The notes beneath the pieces were generated by a model, which saw only the letters and a list, made by a program, of their open reading frames with translations, was not told the origin of the DNA and made no database searches. The translations under genes were made by a program, and so were the position numbers. Shown in pieces: positions 1-8,404 of a DNA stretch of 64,000 nucleotides. This DNA is from Massilia sp. Root133. GTDB lineage: Bacteria; Pseudomonadota; Gammaproteobacteria; Burkholderiales; Burkholderiaceae_D. Location: contig NZ_LMEW01000003.1 in the NCBI RefSeq assembly GCF_001426525.1, positions 151,668 to 215,667 on the forward strand. The letters run 5' to 3'. Positions within the stretch are counted from its first letter, which is position 1; each line of letters begins with the position of its first letter.

Positions 1-2
1 GC

Positions 3-527
3 GCCAGCCGCGCCGATGACTTCCCCGGCCTGCATGCGCTCGTGCGGCTGCTGCAGCACGAGACGACCGCGGTGCGGCCCGGCGGCGACGTCGTCGTCGC
101 CCAGCTGTCGGGCGCCCTGTTCGCGCTACTGCTGCGCGCCTGGCTGGACGGGACCGGTCACGAGGCGCCCGGCCTGTTCGCCATCCTGGCCGACCGCCGC
201 CTGGGCAACGCGCTCGCCCGCATGCTGGAATCGCCCGAGCGGCCGTGGAAGGTGGAAGACCTGGCAGAGGCCTGTCACATGTCGCGCGCCACGTTCGCCC
301 GCCTGTTCGCGCGCCTGTGCGGCATGCCGCCGGCCGACATGCTGACCCAGCTGCGCATGGCGCGCGCCGCCCGCGCCCTGCTGCAGGGCGAAGGCGCCGT
401 CGGCGACGTCGCGCTGGCCGTCGGCTACCAGTCGGAGGCGGCGTTCAACCGCGTGTTCAAGCGCCATTACGGGATCGGCCCTGGCGGCTACCGGCGCGCG
501 GCCCACGTGGCGACGATCACGGATTAG
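3..527 (+). CDS. AraC-family transcriptional regulator, C-terminal part
   Basis: Only the 3' end of this gene is in the window; its reading frame is open from base 3 and there is no reason to start it at the internal ATG at 42. The visible part has the end of an N-terminal sensing domain (VAQLSGALFALLLRAWL) of the AraC-binding/cupin type, then a typical AraC double helix-turn-helix: PWKVEDLAEACHMSRATFAR for the first helix pair and VGDVALAVGYQSEAAFNRVF for the second. The family binds DNA as a transcription activator. The ligand and targets cannot be read from the fragment. It ends ten bases before thiL, but whether the two are linked is unknown. Confidence 0.85.
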   Translation, partial: ASRADDFPGLHALVRLLQHETTAVRPGGDVVVAQLSGALFALLLRAWLDGTGHEAPGLFAILADRRLGNALARMLESPERPWKVEDLAEACHMSRATFARLFARLCGMPPADMLTQLRMARAARALLQGEGAVGDVALAVGYQSEAAFNRVFKRHYGIGPGGYRRAAHVATITD

Positions 528-536
528 AATCGCGGC

Positions 537-1511
537 ATGCTCTCCGAATTCGATCTCATCAAACGCTACTTCCAGCGCGACCGTGCGCCCGGCCCCAACA
601 CCTTCCTGGGCATCGGCGACGATTGCGCGCTGCTGTCCCCCACGCCCGGCAAGGTGCTCGCCATCTCGTCCGACATGCTGGTCGAGGACCGCCATTTCTT
701 TGCCGGCGCCGCCCCGTTCACGCTCGGGCACAAGTGTCTCGCCGTGAACCTGTCGGACCTCGCCGCGATGGGCGCGCGGCCGCTGGGCTTCACGCTGGCG
801 CTGTCGCTGCCCGCGGCGGAACCCGACTGGCTCGACGCCTTCTCGCGCGGCCTGTTCGCGCTGGCCGACGCCCACGGCTGCGAGCTGGTCGGAGGCGACA
901 CGACCAAGGGCCCGCTGAACGTCTGCATCACGATCTTCGGCGAACTGGCGCCCGGCCAGGCACTGCGGCGCGACGCGGCGCGCGCGGGCGACGACATCTG
1001 GATCTCGGGCACGCTGGGCGATGCGCGCCTGTGGCTGGCCGCGCGCCGCAGCGAGGTCGCGCTGGACGCCGCCGACCACGCCGCCACCGGCCAGCGCATG
1101 CACGCGCCCACGCCGCGCGTGGCGCTCGGGCGCCTGCTCGCGGAAGGCGGCCTCGCGCACGCCGCGCTCGACATCTCGGACGGCCTCGTGGGCGATGTGA
1201 AGCACATCCTTGCCGCGTCGCGCGTGGGCGCCGTGCTGGACGTGGACGCGCTGCCGGCCGGCCCGGCGCTGGCCCGCCAGCCGGTCGGACTGCGCCGCCG
1301 CTTCGCCGCGGCCGGCGGGGACGATTACGAACTGTGCTTCACGGCGCCGGTGGCGCAGCGCGATGCCATCGTGGCCGCCGGCACGGCCTGCGGGACGGCC
1401 GTGACGCGTGTGGGGTCGATCACTGCCGAACCGGGCCTGCGCCTCGTCGACGCGGACGGTGCGGCGCTGGATTTGCAGCTGGCCGGCTGGGACCACTTCA
1501 GTCCGGGCTGA
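537..1511 (+). CDS. thiL: Thiamine-monophosphate kinase ThiL
   Basis: The 324-residue protein has the usual ThiL length and motifs. They are the N-terminal GIGDDCALL metal/ATP loop (about residue 25), SSDMLVEDRHF, the GGDTTKGP loop, LDISDGLVGD and AGGDDYELCF. ThiL phosphorylates thiamine monophosphate to thiamine pyrophosphate with ATP in the cytoplasm, the last step of cofactor B1 synthesis. The start MLSEFDLIKRYF matches family N-termini. The gene ends tail to tail with the minus-strand signalling operon, with one base between the stop codons. No other thiamine genes are in the window. Confidence 0.96.
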   Translation: MLSEFDLIKRYFQRDRAPGPNTFLGIGDDCALLSPTPGKVLAISSDMLVEDRHFFAGAAPFTLGHKCLAVNLSDLAAMGARPLGFTLALSLPAAEPDWLDAFSRGLFALADAHGCELVGGDTTKGPLNVCITIFGELAPGQALRRDAARAGDDIWISGTLGDARLWLAARRSEVALDAADHAATGQRMHAPTPRVALGRLLAEGGLAHAALDISDGLVGDVKHILAASRVGAVLDVDALPAGPALARQPVGLRRRFAAAGGDDYELCFTAPVAQRDAIVAAGTACGTAVTRVGSITAEPGLRLVDADGAALDLQLAGWDHFSPG

Positions 1512-1512
1512 C

Positions 1513-4095
1513 CTACGCCGCTTCCTCGTCCCCCCGCGGCGTCTTGCGGTCGTCGTACGGCCCGTGCGTGAGCCAGTACTGGCGGAACGCGAGCCGCACG
1601 TTGTCGCGCAATTCCGTCTCGTTCCACGGCTTCGTGTAAAAACGGTAGATGGCGCCCCGGTTGATCGAATCGAGCACCGTCTCCACGCCCGTGTAGCCGG
1701 ACAGGATGATGCGCATCGTGTCCGGATACATCTCCTTGACCTTGCTGAGGAATTCGGTGCCGTTCATCCCGGGCATCTTCTGGTCGCACAGGATCACCTG
1801 CACGTGGTACAGCGCCAGCAATTCAAAACCCTCGGACGGCGACGCGGCCGTCAGCACACGGTAGTTGTCGCGCCTGAACAGCCGGTGCAGCGCGCCCAGC
1901 ACGTTGACGTCGTCGTCCACCAGCAGCAGCGTCTGGACGTTGCGGTCGTCCTCCGCGGGCCGCGTGGGCTGGGCGCGGTTCTCCAGCACCAGCCGGGCCA
2001 GGTCGGCCGGCAGCAGCGCGCGCGAAAAATGAAAACCCTGGATCTCGTCGCAGCGGTGACGGCGCAGCAGCGCCATCTGCGCGCGCGATTCCACGCCCTC
2101 CGCGATCACTTGCATGTGCAGGCTGTGCGCCATGCTGATGATGGCCAGCGCGATCGCCGCGTCGTCCGGGTTCGTCGTGATGTCGCGCACGAACGCGATG
2201 TCGATCTTCAGCTTGTCGATCGGGAAGCGCTTCAGGTACGCGAGGCTCGAATAGCCGGTGCCGAAATCGTCGATGGCGATGCGGATGCCCAGCGCCTTCA
2301 GGCGCTCCAGCACCTGCACCGTGTGCTCGAAGTTCGACATCAGCGCGCTTTCCGTCAGCTCCAGTTCGAGTAGGCCCGGGTCCACGCGGTGTTCCGCCAG
2401 CGCCGCGCGGATGTCGCCTTCCAGGTCGCCCTCGACGAACTGGCGGCTCGACACGTTGACGGCCACGCGCACGTCGCGCACGCCTTCCGCGTTCCAGGCG
2501 GCGATCTGGCGGCAGGCCTCGCCGATGATCCACGCGCCCACGCGCACGACCATGCCCGTGTCCTCCATGACGGGCACGAATTCGGCCGGGTACACGAGGC
2601 CCACGCCGGGACGGCGCCAGCGCAGCAGCGCCTCCACGCCCGTCACGCGACCCGTGTTCAGGTCCAGCTTGGGCTGGTAGTGCAGCTCGAACTGCTCGCC
2701 GTCGATGGCCGCGCGCAGCGCCAGTTCCAGGTCGAGCCGCGCCAGCACCTGCACGTTCATCCCGGCCGTGAAGAAGCGGTAGCCGTCGCGGCCCGCCTCC
2801 TTCGCGCGCACCATCGCCACGTCCGCGTATTTCACCAGCGTGCCCGGGTCCGTGGCGTCGTCCGGGTACATCGCGATGCCGATGCTGGCCGTCAGCACGG
2901 CCTGCTGGCCGTTCAGGTCGAACGGCGCGCGCAGCGCCTCGCGCACCTCGTTGGCGACACTGACCGCTTCGTCCTCCGTCTGCTCGCGCGTCATCGTCAG
3001 AATCAGCGCGAACTCGTCGCCGCCCAGCCGGCCGATCGTGTCGCGCAGGCGTACGCAGCGCACCAGTCTCGTGCTGAACTGGCGCAGCAGTTCGTCGCCC
3101 AGCGCGGGGCCGAGCGAGTCGTTGACGATCTTGAAGCGGTCGAGCGTGATGAACAGCACGGCGATGCGCCAGTTCTTGTCCTGCGCGAGCTCGATGGCGT
3201 CGCGTAGCGTATGGAAAAACAGGCTGCGGTTCGGCAGGCCGGTCAGGCTGTCGTAGTTCGACATGTGCTTCAGGCGCTGCGCGGCCTGCAGGCGCTCGCT
3301 GATGTCGCGCGCGACGGCGATCAGGATGCGGTGGCTGTTGTCCTGCTGCTGCAGCTGCCAGCTGATCTCGACCGGCACCGCGCCCTGCCCGTCCGAGCGC
3401 AGCAGCTCCGTCTCGACGATGTCGTGCTCGCGCGACGTGGACGCCGGGTCCGCATAGCGTTCGAGCTGCGCGCGTTCCGCGAGGCCCAGCGCCACCGGAT
3501 CGATGCGCAGCAGCGCCTCGCGCGAAAAACCCAGCATGCGGCAGGCGCCGTCGCTCACGTCGATCATCGCCATCGTGCGCGCGTCGACGAGGAAGATGGC
3601 GTCGGTGGTCGCGTCCATCGCGCCGCGGAAGCGCTGCAGCTCGGCCGTCCGCTCGCGCACCGTGCGCTCCATGCGCGCGCCGTAGTCCTGCGACTCCTTG
3701 TGGAACAGCCGCACTTCGAGCAGGTTGCGGATGCGCGTCAGGACCTCCACCGTGTCGAACGGCTTGCCGATGAAGTCGCGCGCGCCCGCTTCCAGCGCGG
3801 CCAGCTTCTTGTCCGGCTCCGCCGTCACCACGAGCACGGGCAGCCAGGACTCGCGCTCCATCGGCTTCAACGCTTCCATCACCTGGAAGCCGTCCATGTG
3901 CGGCATCTGCAGGTCGAGGATGATCAGGTCGTAGCGGTGCTGCAGGTGCAGCGCGGCCACCTGGCGCGGGTCGGTGGTGCTGGCGACGTTCTCGTAGCCG
4001 CTGGTCTTGAGCAGGAACTCGAGCAGCTGCACGTTCACCGGCTCGTCGTCGACGACGAGGATGCGCGCGTGGCGGATGTCGGCGGGGGAAATCAT
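1513..4095 (-). CDS. REC-PAS-GGDEF-EAL-REC cyclic-di-GMP response regulator
   Basis: 860 residues, starting at the ATG whose bases overlap the stop of the upstream kinase gene (ATGA); the longer open frame beyond it lies inside the kinase and is not used. Domains in order are: receiver domain with phosphoacceptor Asp61 (ILDLQMPHMDG), coiled linker, PAS (about 155-270), GGDEF at 358-362 with an RxxD inhibitory site at 349-352, EAL around 488-490 with DDFGTGYSSL, and a second receiver (about 720-850) of the RpfG type with the YRFYTKPW signature. Both enzymatic motifs look intact, so it could make and/or degrade cyclic di-GMP. It is probably phosphorylated by the hybrid kinase immediately upstream. 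Which activity dominates is not visible. Confidence 0.93.
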   Translation of the reverse strand: MISPADIRHARILVVDDEPVNVQLLEFLLKTSGYENVASTTDPRQVAALHLQHRYDLIILDLQMPHMDGFQVMEALKPMERESWLPVLVVTAEPDKKLAALEAGARDFIGKPFDTVEVLTRIRNLLEVRLFHKESQDYGARMERTVRERTAELQRFRGAMDATTDAIFLVDARTMAMIDVSDGACRMLGFSREALLRIDPVALGLAERAQLERYADPASTSREHDIVETELLRSDGQGAVPVEISWQLQQQDNSHRILIAVARDISERLQAAQRLKHMSNYDSLTGLPNRSLFFHTLRDAIELAQDKNWRIAVLFITLDRFKIVNDSLGPALGDELLRQFSTRLVRCVRLRDTIGRLGGDEFALILTMTREQTEDEAVSVANEVREALRAPFDLNGQQAVLTASIGIAMYPDDATDPGTLVKYADVAMVRAKEAGRDGYRFFTAGMNVQVLARLDLELALRAAIDGEQFELHYQPKLDLNTGRVTGVEALLRWRRPGVGLVYPAEFVPVMEDTGMVVRVGAWIIGEACRQIAAWNAEGVRDVRVAVNVSSRQFVEGDLEGDIRAALAEHRVDPGLLELELTESALMSNFEHTVQVLERLKALGIRIAIDDFGTGYSSLAYLKRFPIDKLKIDIAFVRDITTNPDDAAIALAIISMAHSLHMQVIAEGVESRAQMALLRRHRCDEIQGFHFSRALLPADLARLVLENRAQPTRPAEDDRNVQTLLLVDDDVNVLGALHRLFRRDNYRVLTAASPSEGFELLALYHVQVILCDQKMPGMNGTEFLSKVKEMYPDTMRIILSGYTGVETVLDSINRGAIYRFYTKPWNETELRDNVRLAFRQYWLTHGPYDDRKTPRGDEEAA

Positions 4096-6098
4096 GGGGT
4101 CGTCCTCATTCGGGCTGACAGTACGGCGTCGATCGCCTCGTTGAACTGGCCGATGTCGATCGGCTTGGTCAGGTAGTACGTGAAGCCGGCCGCCAGCGCG
4201 CGGTCGATGTCGGCGCGCATGGCGTTGGCGGATACCGCGATGGCCGGGATCCGCGCGGTCTCGGGTTCGCGGCGCAGCTGCGCCAGGACCTCGAACCCGG
4301 AGAGGCCGGGCAGGTTCAGGTCCATCAGGATGATGTCGGGTTTCTGGCTGCGCGCGAGCGACAGGCCGAAGTGGCCGTCCGGCGCGCTCACGAGGCGCAG
4401 GTCGGACCGGAAGCGCACGATCTCCTGCACGAGCTTCAGGTTGGCCGGATTGTCTTCGATGTACAGCACCGTATGCGGCTCTCCGGGTCCGGCGCCGTCC
4501 GCCGGGACGGGCACCGACCGCGCGGCAGGCGGAGCGGCGGGCAGCGCGCCATCCGTACCGGCGACGGCCAGCTCGATCCAGAACACGCTGCCCACGCCGG
4601 GGCTGCTGGTCACGCCGATCTCGCCGCCCATCAGCTCGACGAGGCGGCGCGTCACCACGAGGCCGATGCCCGTGCCTTCCTGCGTGCCCGCTTCCTGGCC
4701 CAGGCGGTTGAAGGGCTGGAACAGCCCCGCGACCTGTTCGGGGCTCAAGCCCATGCCCGTGTCCTGCACCGACAGGCGCAGGCGCTGCGGCGCCGGTTGC
4801 GCGCAATCGACGACGATGGCGCCGCCGTCGCGGTTGTACTTCACCGCGTTCGACAACAGGTTCAGCAGGACCTGCTTCAGGCGCGTGCGGTCGGCCTGCA
4901 GGCGCGCCGTCGGCGCCTCCGGGAACAGCACGCGCACGCCGCGCGCGGCGGCCAGCGGCGCGATCATGCCCTCGCATTCGGCGAGCACCTCGGCCAGCAG
5001 CACCGGTTCCATCGACAGGCTCACGGCCCCCGCCTCGACCTTGGCCAGGTCGAGGATCTCGTTGATCAGGGTGAGCAGGTGCCGGCCGGATTTCAGGATG
5101 TGGCCGGAGAATTCGAGCTTCTGCTCCGGCGTCGTCGGCATGTCCTTCGATGCCAGGATCTGCGCGAAGCCGAGGATGGCGTTCAGCGGCGTGCGCAGTT
5201 CATGGCTCATCGACGACAGGAACGCGGACTTGGCCTGGTTGGCATTCCGCGCCTCGTCGATCGCGAGTCCCAGTTCCGAATTGGCGAGCTCCAGTTGGGC
5301 CGTGCGTTCCTGCACGCGCGCTTCCAGGCCTTCGTTCAGGCGCACGATCTCGCGGTTCGAGTCTTCCAGCGCGCGCGTGCGCTGCTCGATCTCGGTCAGC
5401 ATCGCGTTGAAGGAGTCGACGAGTTCCGCCGCCTCGTCCTCGCTGATGCGCGGCGCGCGCCGCGAATAGTCGCGCCGCGCCACGACCTCGCGCGCGATCC
5501 TGGTGATGGCGTCGATGGGCGTCGTGATCGTGTGGCCGAGACGGCGCACGAGCAGCCACGCGGTGAACAGGGCCAGCACCGTCACGCACGCGCAGATGAC
5601 GAGATAGTCGCGCATGCGTTCCATCAGCTGGTTTTCCGAGCGCAGGTAGACGGTGCCGAGCAGGTCGCCGTTTTCGATGATCGGCTTGTACAGCACCAGC
5701 TCGTCGCCGCTCCCGACATAGGTTTCCGTGCCGCCCGCATGCACGGACCGGCCGCCCTTCGCGGGCCGCGCCGGGAACGTGCTGTCCGCGCCGGGCGCCA
5801 CGTAGGTCGCGAACAGCGCGCCCTTCTCGTCGTAGATCGCGGCGGCGCGCACCGACGGCCGGCTGCGCAGCAGGGCCAGGTTCTCGCGCGCCAGGCGCGC
5901 ATCGTCGAAGGCCAGCGCGGCCGACGTCATGTGCCCCACCAGTTCGGCCTGCGTCGCGAGGTCGTTCAGCAGCGCATGTTTATAGCTGCGCAGGTCGTAC
6001 ACGACGACGGTGCCGACGGACACGGCCAGCGCGGCGAGCGTCGTCGACATCACGATCGTGACGAGTTTTTCCCGAATGGAGCGGCGCGGACGGATCAT
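4092..6098 (-). CDS. Hybrid sensor histidine kinase with CHASE8-like sensor
   Basis: 668 residues. A transmembrane helix at about 12-34 is followed by a periplasmic region of roughly 130 residues resembling CHASE8 sensors (HMTSAALAFDDARLARENL, then SVRAAAIYDEKG), a second membrane helix at 165-184, a HAMP domain, a coiled coil, a HisKA domain with His299 (SMSHELRTPLN), an HATPase domain (LLSNAVKYNRDGG, GTGIGLVVTRRLVELMGG) and a C-terminal receiver (VLYIEDNPANLK, ILMDLNLPG). It lies 4 bases downstream of the YfiR-like gene and overlaps the GGDEF/EAL gene by 4 bases, so the three are probably one operon and one signalling path. The signal sensed is unknown. Confidence 0.93.
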   Translation of the reverse strand: MIRPRRSIREKLVTIVMSTTLAALAVSVGTVVVYDLRSYKHALLNDLATQAELVGHMTSAALAFDDARLARENLALLRSRPSVRAAAIYDEKGALFATYVAPGADSTFPARPAKGGRSVHAGGTETYVGSGDELVLYKPIIENGDLLGTVYLRSENQLMERMRDYLVICACVTVLALFTAWLLVRRLGHTITTPIDAITRIAREVVARRDYSRRAPRISEDEAAELVDSFNAMLTEIEQRTRALEDSNREIVRLNEGLEARVQERTAQLELANSELGLAIDEARNANQAKSAFLSSMSHELRTPLNAILGFAQILASKDMPTTPEQKLEFSGHILKSGRHLLTLINEILDLAKVEAGAVSLSMEPVLLAEVLAECEGMIAPLAAARGVRVLFPEAPTARLQADRTRLKQVLLNLLSNAVKYNRDGGAIVVDCAQPAPQRLRLSVQDTGMGLSPEQVAGLFQPFNRLGQEAGTQEGTGIGLVVTRRLVELMGGEIGVTSSPGVGSVFWIELAVAGTDGALPAAPPAARSVPVPADGAGPGEPHTVLYIEDNPANLKLVQEIVRFRSDLRLVSAPDGHFGLSLARSQKPDIILMDLNLPGLSGFEVLAQLRREPETARIPAIAVSANAMRADIDRALAAGFTYYLTKPIDIGQFNEAIDAVLSARMRTTP

Positions 6099-6102
6099 GG
6101 CG

Positions 6103-6645
6103 TCACCACGTCGCCAGCGCCAGCAGGCGCGCGCTGATGCGCAGCTGCGCGGCCATCGCTTCGAGCCGGTCGATGCGCAGCCGCAGGCGATCCCCGTCCG
6201 CCACGAGTCCGACGACGCAACCGAGTTCGGGGACGCCGTCGCACACCGTCAATACGGGCTGGCTGCGCACGGCCGCGAGCAACCGGCCGCGCGCGGGCGA
6301 TGCGGCCACGTACAGGACGTGCAGGCCGGGCGGCAGCGCGCGCGGGTCGACGCGGCGGACCGCCAGCTGGCGGCCATGCACGAGGCGGCCCGTCATGAAC
6401 TGTGCGGCTTCGATGGCCAGCGCGTCGTTGCCGGCGACGCCGACCAGCAACGGGCTCCCGGCGCGTGCGAACGCGGCGTCCGGCCAGTCGACGAACGTGG
6501 CCACACGGTACAGGTAGGCCGCCTTGAGCTTGTGCTCAGGCGCGCCAAGCGGGCCTGTGCCGGCCTGGCCGGCACCCGCGAAGATCAGCAGGCACAGCGC
6601 CGCCCGGCGGACAGGCCGCGCGGCTGCGCGTGAAAAGACCATCAT
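6103..6645 (-). CDS. YfiR-like periplasmic protein (DUF4154)
   Basis: 180 residues with a short basic, hydrophobic N-terminus (AALCLLIFAGAGQAG) consistent with export. The body begins LKAAYLYRVATFVDWPDAAF and contains LLVGVAGNDAL, GLHVLYVAASP and PVLTVCDGVPELGCVVGLV, the pattern of DUF4154/YfiR proteins, which in Pseudomonas repress a membrane diguanylate cyclase from the periplasm. It is the first gene of the operon with the hybrid kinase and the GGDEF/EAL protein, so it may tune the kinase's periplasmic sensor. That role is an inference from context. The family assignment is by eye and fairly sure. Confidence 0.82.
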   Translation of the reverse strand: MMVFSRAAARPVRRAALCLLIFAGAGQAGTGPLGAPEHKLKAAYLYRVATFVDWPDAAFARAGSPLLVGVAGNDALAIEAAQFMTGRLVHGRQLAVRRVDPRALPPGLHVLYVAASPARGRLLAAVRSQPVLTVCDGVPELGCVVGLVADGDRLRLRIDRLEAMAAQLRISARLLALATW

Positions 6646-7014
6646 GAGTACGCTGGCCCCGGATGGTCATGCGCGAAACGGTCGAGCGGCATGCGAGGTC
6701 CTGGTTCGGTCAATGAACAAGAAGCGGGCCAGCCCGCAAGGCGAGGAGGATAGCAGCACGACCGGGGGTGATGTCGCACGGAACGGGGCCTGCCATTTAC
6801 AGCGGTAAAGACATTTGCGTTTGTAAGGACAGCAAAGGCATAACCGCAAGAATGGCTTTTCGTTAAGATTACGACGCCGCAGGGCGGGAAGGCGCGCTAG
6901 AATGGACGCGAGCGCGCAGCGGAACATTTCCGCGACCGGCACACGGCGGCGCCTCGGTTGGATCCTGGAGACCTGGCGGTTCTCTGCTACCGCCATTACA
7001 AGGAGGAGCGACAC
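6646..7014. other. Divergent intergenic region between the YfiR-like operon and pncC
   Basis: About 370 bases separating two divergently transcribed units, so promoters for both should lie here. The stretch is AT-richer than its surroundings around 6790-6870. I could not identify a clear -35/-10 pair, palindromic operator, small ORF with a ribosome site, or RNA element. The only firm signal is the strong Shine-Dalgarno AAGGAGG at 7000-7006 serving pncC. Confidence 0.5.
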
Positions 7015-7497
7015 GTGACGAACGACATCATCGACCTGGCCACCCGTGTGGGCCGGGCACTCGAATCCAAGAACCTGCTGCTGGCCACCGCCGAATCCTG
7101 CACCGGCGGCGGCGTCTCCCAGGCCATCACGGAAATCCCCGGCTCGACCGGCTGGTTCGAATGCGGTTTCGTGACGTATTCGAACGCCTCCAAGACGGAA
7201 ATGCTGGACGTGCCGGCCGCGCTGATCGCGCAATTCGGTTCCGTCAGCGAGGAAGTCGCGGGCGCGATGGCCGAGGGCGCGGTCGCCAACAGCAACGCCG
7301 ACGTGGCCGTGTCCACGACCGGCATCGCCGGCCCGACCGGCGCCGTACCCGGCAAGCCCGTGGGCACGGTGTGCTTCGGCTGGTCGAAGGGCGACACGAC
7401 GTACACCGAACGCCTCGTGTTCTCCGGCGACCGCCACGCGGTACGCGAGCAGACGGTGGCGCACGCGCTGGCCGGCCTCTTGCGGCTGCTCGAGTAA
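7015..7497 (+). CDS. pncC: Nicotinamide-nucleotide amidohydrolase (stand-alone CinA C-terminal domain)
   Basis: 160 residues matching the CinA C-terminal/PncC domain: LLATAESCTGGGVSQAITEIPGSTG near the N-terminus, FVTYSNASK, and STTGIAGPTGAVPGKPVGTV. The enzyme deamidates nicotinamide mononucleotide to nicotinate mononucleotide in pyridine nucleotide salvage. I chose the GTG at 7015 because AAGGAGG lies eight bases upstream and the encoded MTNDIIDLATRVG fits family N-termini; an in-frame ATG at 6958 would add residues unlike the family. The N-terminal molybdopterin-binding half of full-length CinA is absent, as is common. The next gene starts two bases after its stop. Confidence 0.94.
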   Translation: MTNDIIDLATRVGRALESKNLLLATAESCTGGGVSQAITEIPGSTGWFECGFVTYSNASKTEMLDVPAALIAQFGSVSEEVAGAMAEGAVANSNADVAVSTTGIAGPTGAVPGKPVGTVCFGWSKGDTTYTERLVFSGDRHAVREQTVAHALAGLLRLLE

Positions 7498-7499
7498 GG

Positions 7500-8390
7500 A
7501 TGCGCCGTCTGGCCGCGGCCGCGCTCCTGGCGGCCGCTTCCTTGAACGCGGCCGCAGCAAGTCCGGACCAGGGCATCACCGTGTACGCGGCCGGCGACAT
7601 CGCGCGCTGTGCGTACCGCGATCCGGCGTATTCGGGCGCGGCCGACACGGCCGCCACCGTCGCCGCCGGCCTCGCGCAGGACCCGCGGGCCGTCGTGCTG
7701 GCGCTGGGCGACCTGACCTATCCGCGCGGCGCCATGAAGGAATTCACCGGCTGCTACGCGCCGACGTGGGGCCGCTTCAAGGACCGCACGTGGCCCGCAC
7801 CCGGCAACCACGAGTACTACACGCCGGGCGCGAAGCCCTATTTCGACTGGTGGGGCGCGCGCGCCGGCCGCGGTTACTACAGCTTCGAGCTGGGCACCTG
7901 GCACATCGTCTCGCTGGACAGCAACCTCGCCCCGGCCCAGCACGCGGCCCAGCTGGACTGGCTGCGCGCCGACCTCGCCGCCCACCCCGCGCGCTGCACG
8001 CTCGCCTACTGGCACCATCCGCTGTACAGCTCGGGCGGCCACGGCAGCATCCCGAAGATGCGCGACGCCTGGCAGCTGCTGTACGCGGCCGGCGCCGAGC
8101 TGGTGCTGTCCGGCCATGACCACGACTACGAACGCTTCGCCCCGCAGGACGCGGATGGCCGGCTCGACCGGACGCACGGCATCCGCCAGTTCGTCGTCGG
8201 CACCGGCGGCGCGTATCCGACGCCATTCCTGTTCACCGTCGCGCACAGCGAAGTCCGCGACAGCAACCGCACCGGCGTGCTGCGCCTGCGCCTGTACGCG
8301 GGCGGCTACGGCTGGGAATTCGTCGAGTCGACGCGGCTCGCGTCCTTCAGCATCGCCCCGCCCGACCGCGGCAGCGCCGCCTGTCATTAA
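7500..8390 (+). CDS. Secreted metallophosphoesterase (calcineurin-like)
   Basis: 296 residues. The N-terminus MRRLAAAALLAAASLNAAAA is a signal peptide. The mature part shows the metallophosphatase ligands in order: AAGDIA (first Asp), LALGDLTYPRG (GDxxY), PGNHEYY (GNHE), WHHPLYSSGGHG, and SGHDHDYERF (GHDH). These bind the two-metal centre that hydrolyses phosphate mono- or diesters, in a purple-acid-phosphatase-like arrangement. The ATG at 7500 follows the pncC stop by two bases, so co-transcription is likely. The physiological substrate is unknown; it probably acts in the periplasm or outside the cell. Confidence 0.9.
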   Translation: MRRLAAAALLAAASLNAAAASPDQGITVYAAGDIARCAYRDPAYSGAADTAATVAAGLAQDPRAVVLALGDLTYPRGAMKEFTGCYAPTWGRFKDRTWPAPGNHEYYTPGAKPYFDWWGARAGRGYYSFELGTWHIVSLDSNLAPAQHAAQLDWLRADLAAHPARCTLAYWHHPLYSSGGHGSIPKMRDAWQLLYAAGAELVLSGHDHDYERFAPQDADGRLDRTHGIRQFVVGTGGAYPTPFLFTVAHSEVRDSNRTGVLRLRLYAGGYGWEFVESTRLASFSIAPPDRGSAACH

Positions 8391-8404
8391 AAAACGGAGC
8401 CCGC

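Noticed and set aside
4096..4977. N-terminal extension of the GGDEF/EAL gene
   Set aside because: It lies inside the hybrid kinase in another frame; the ATGA overlap start gives a normal receiver domain at residue 1.
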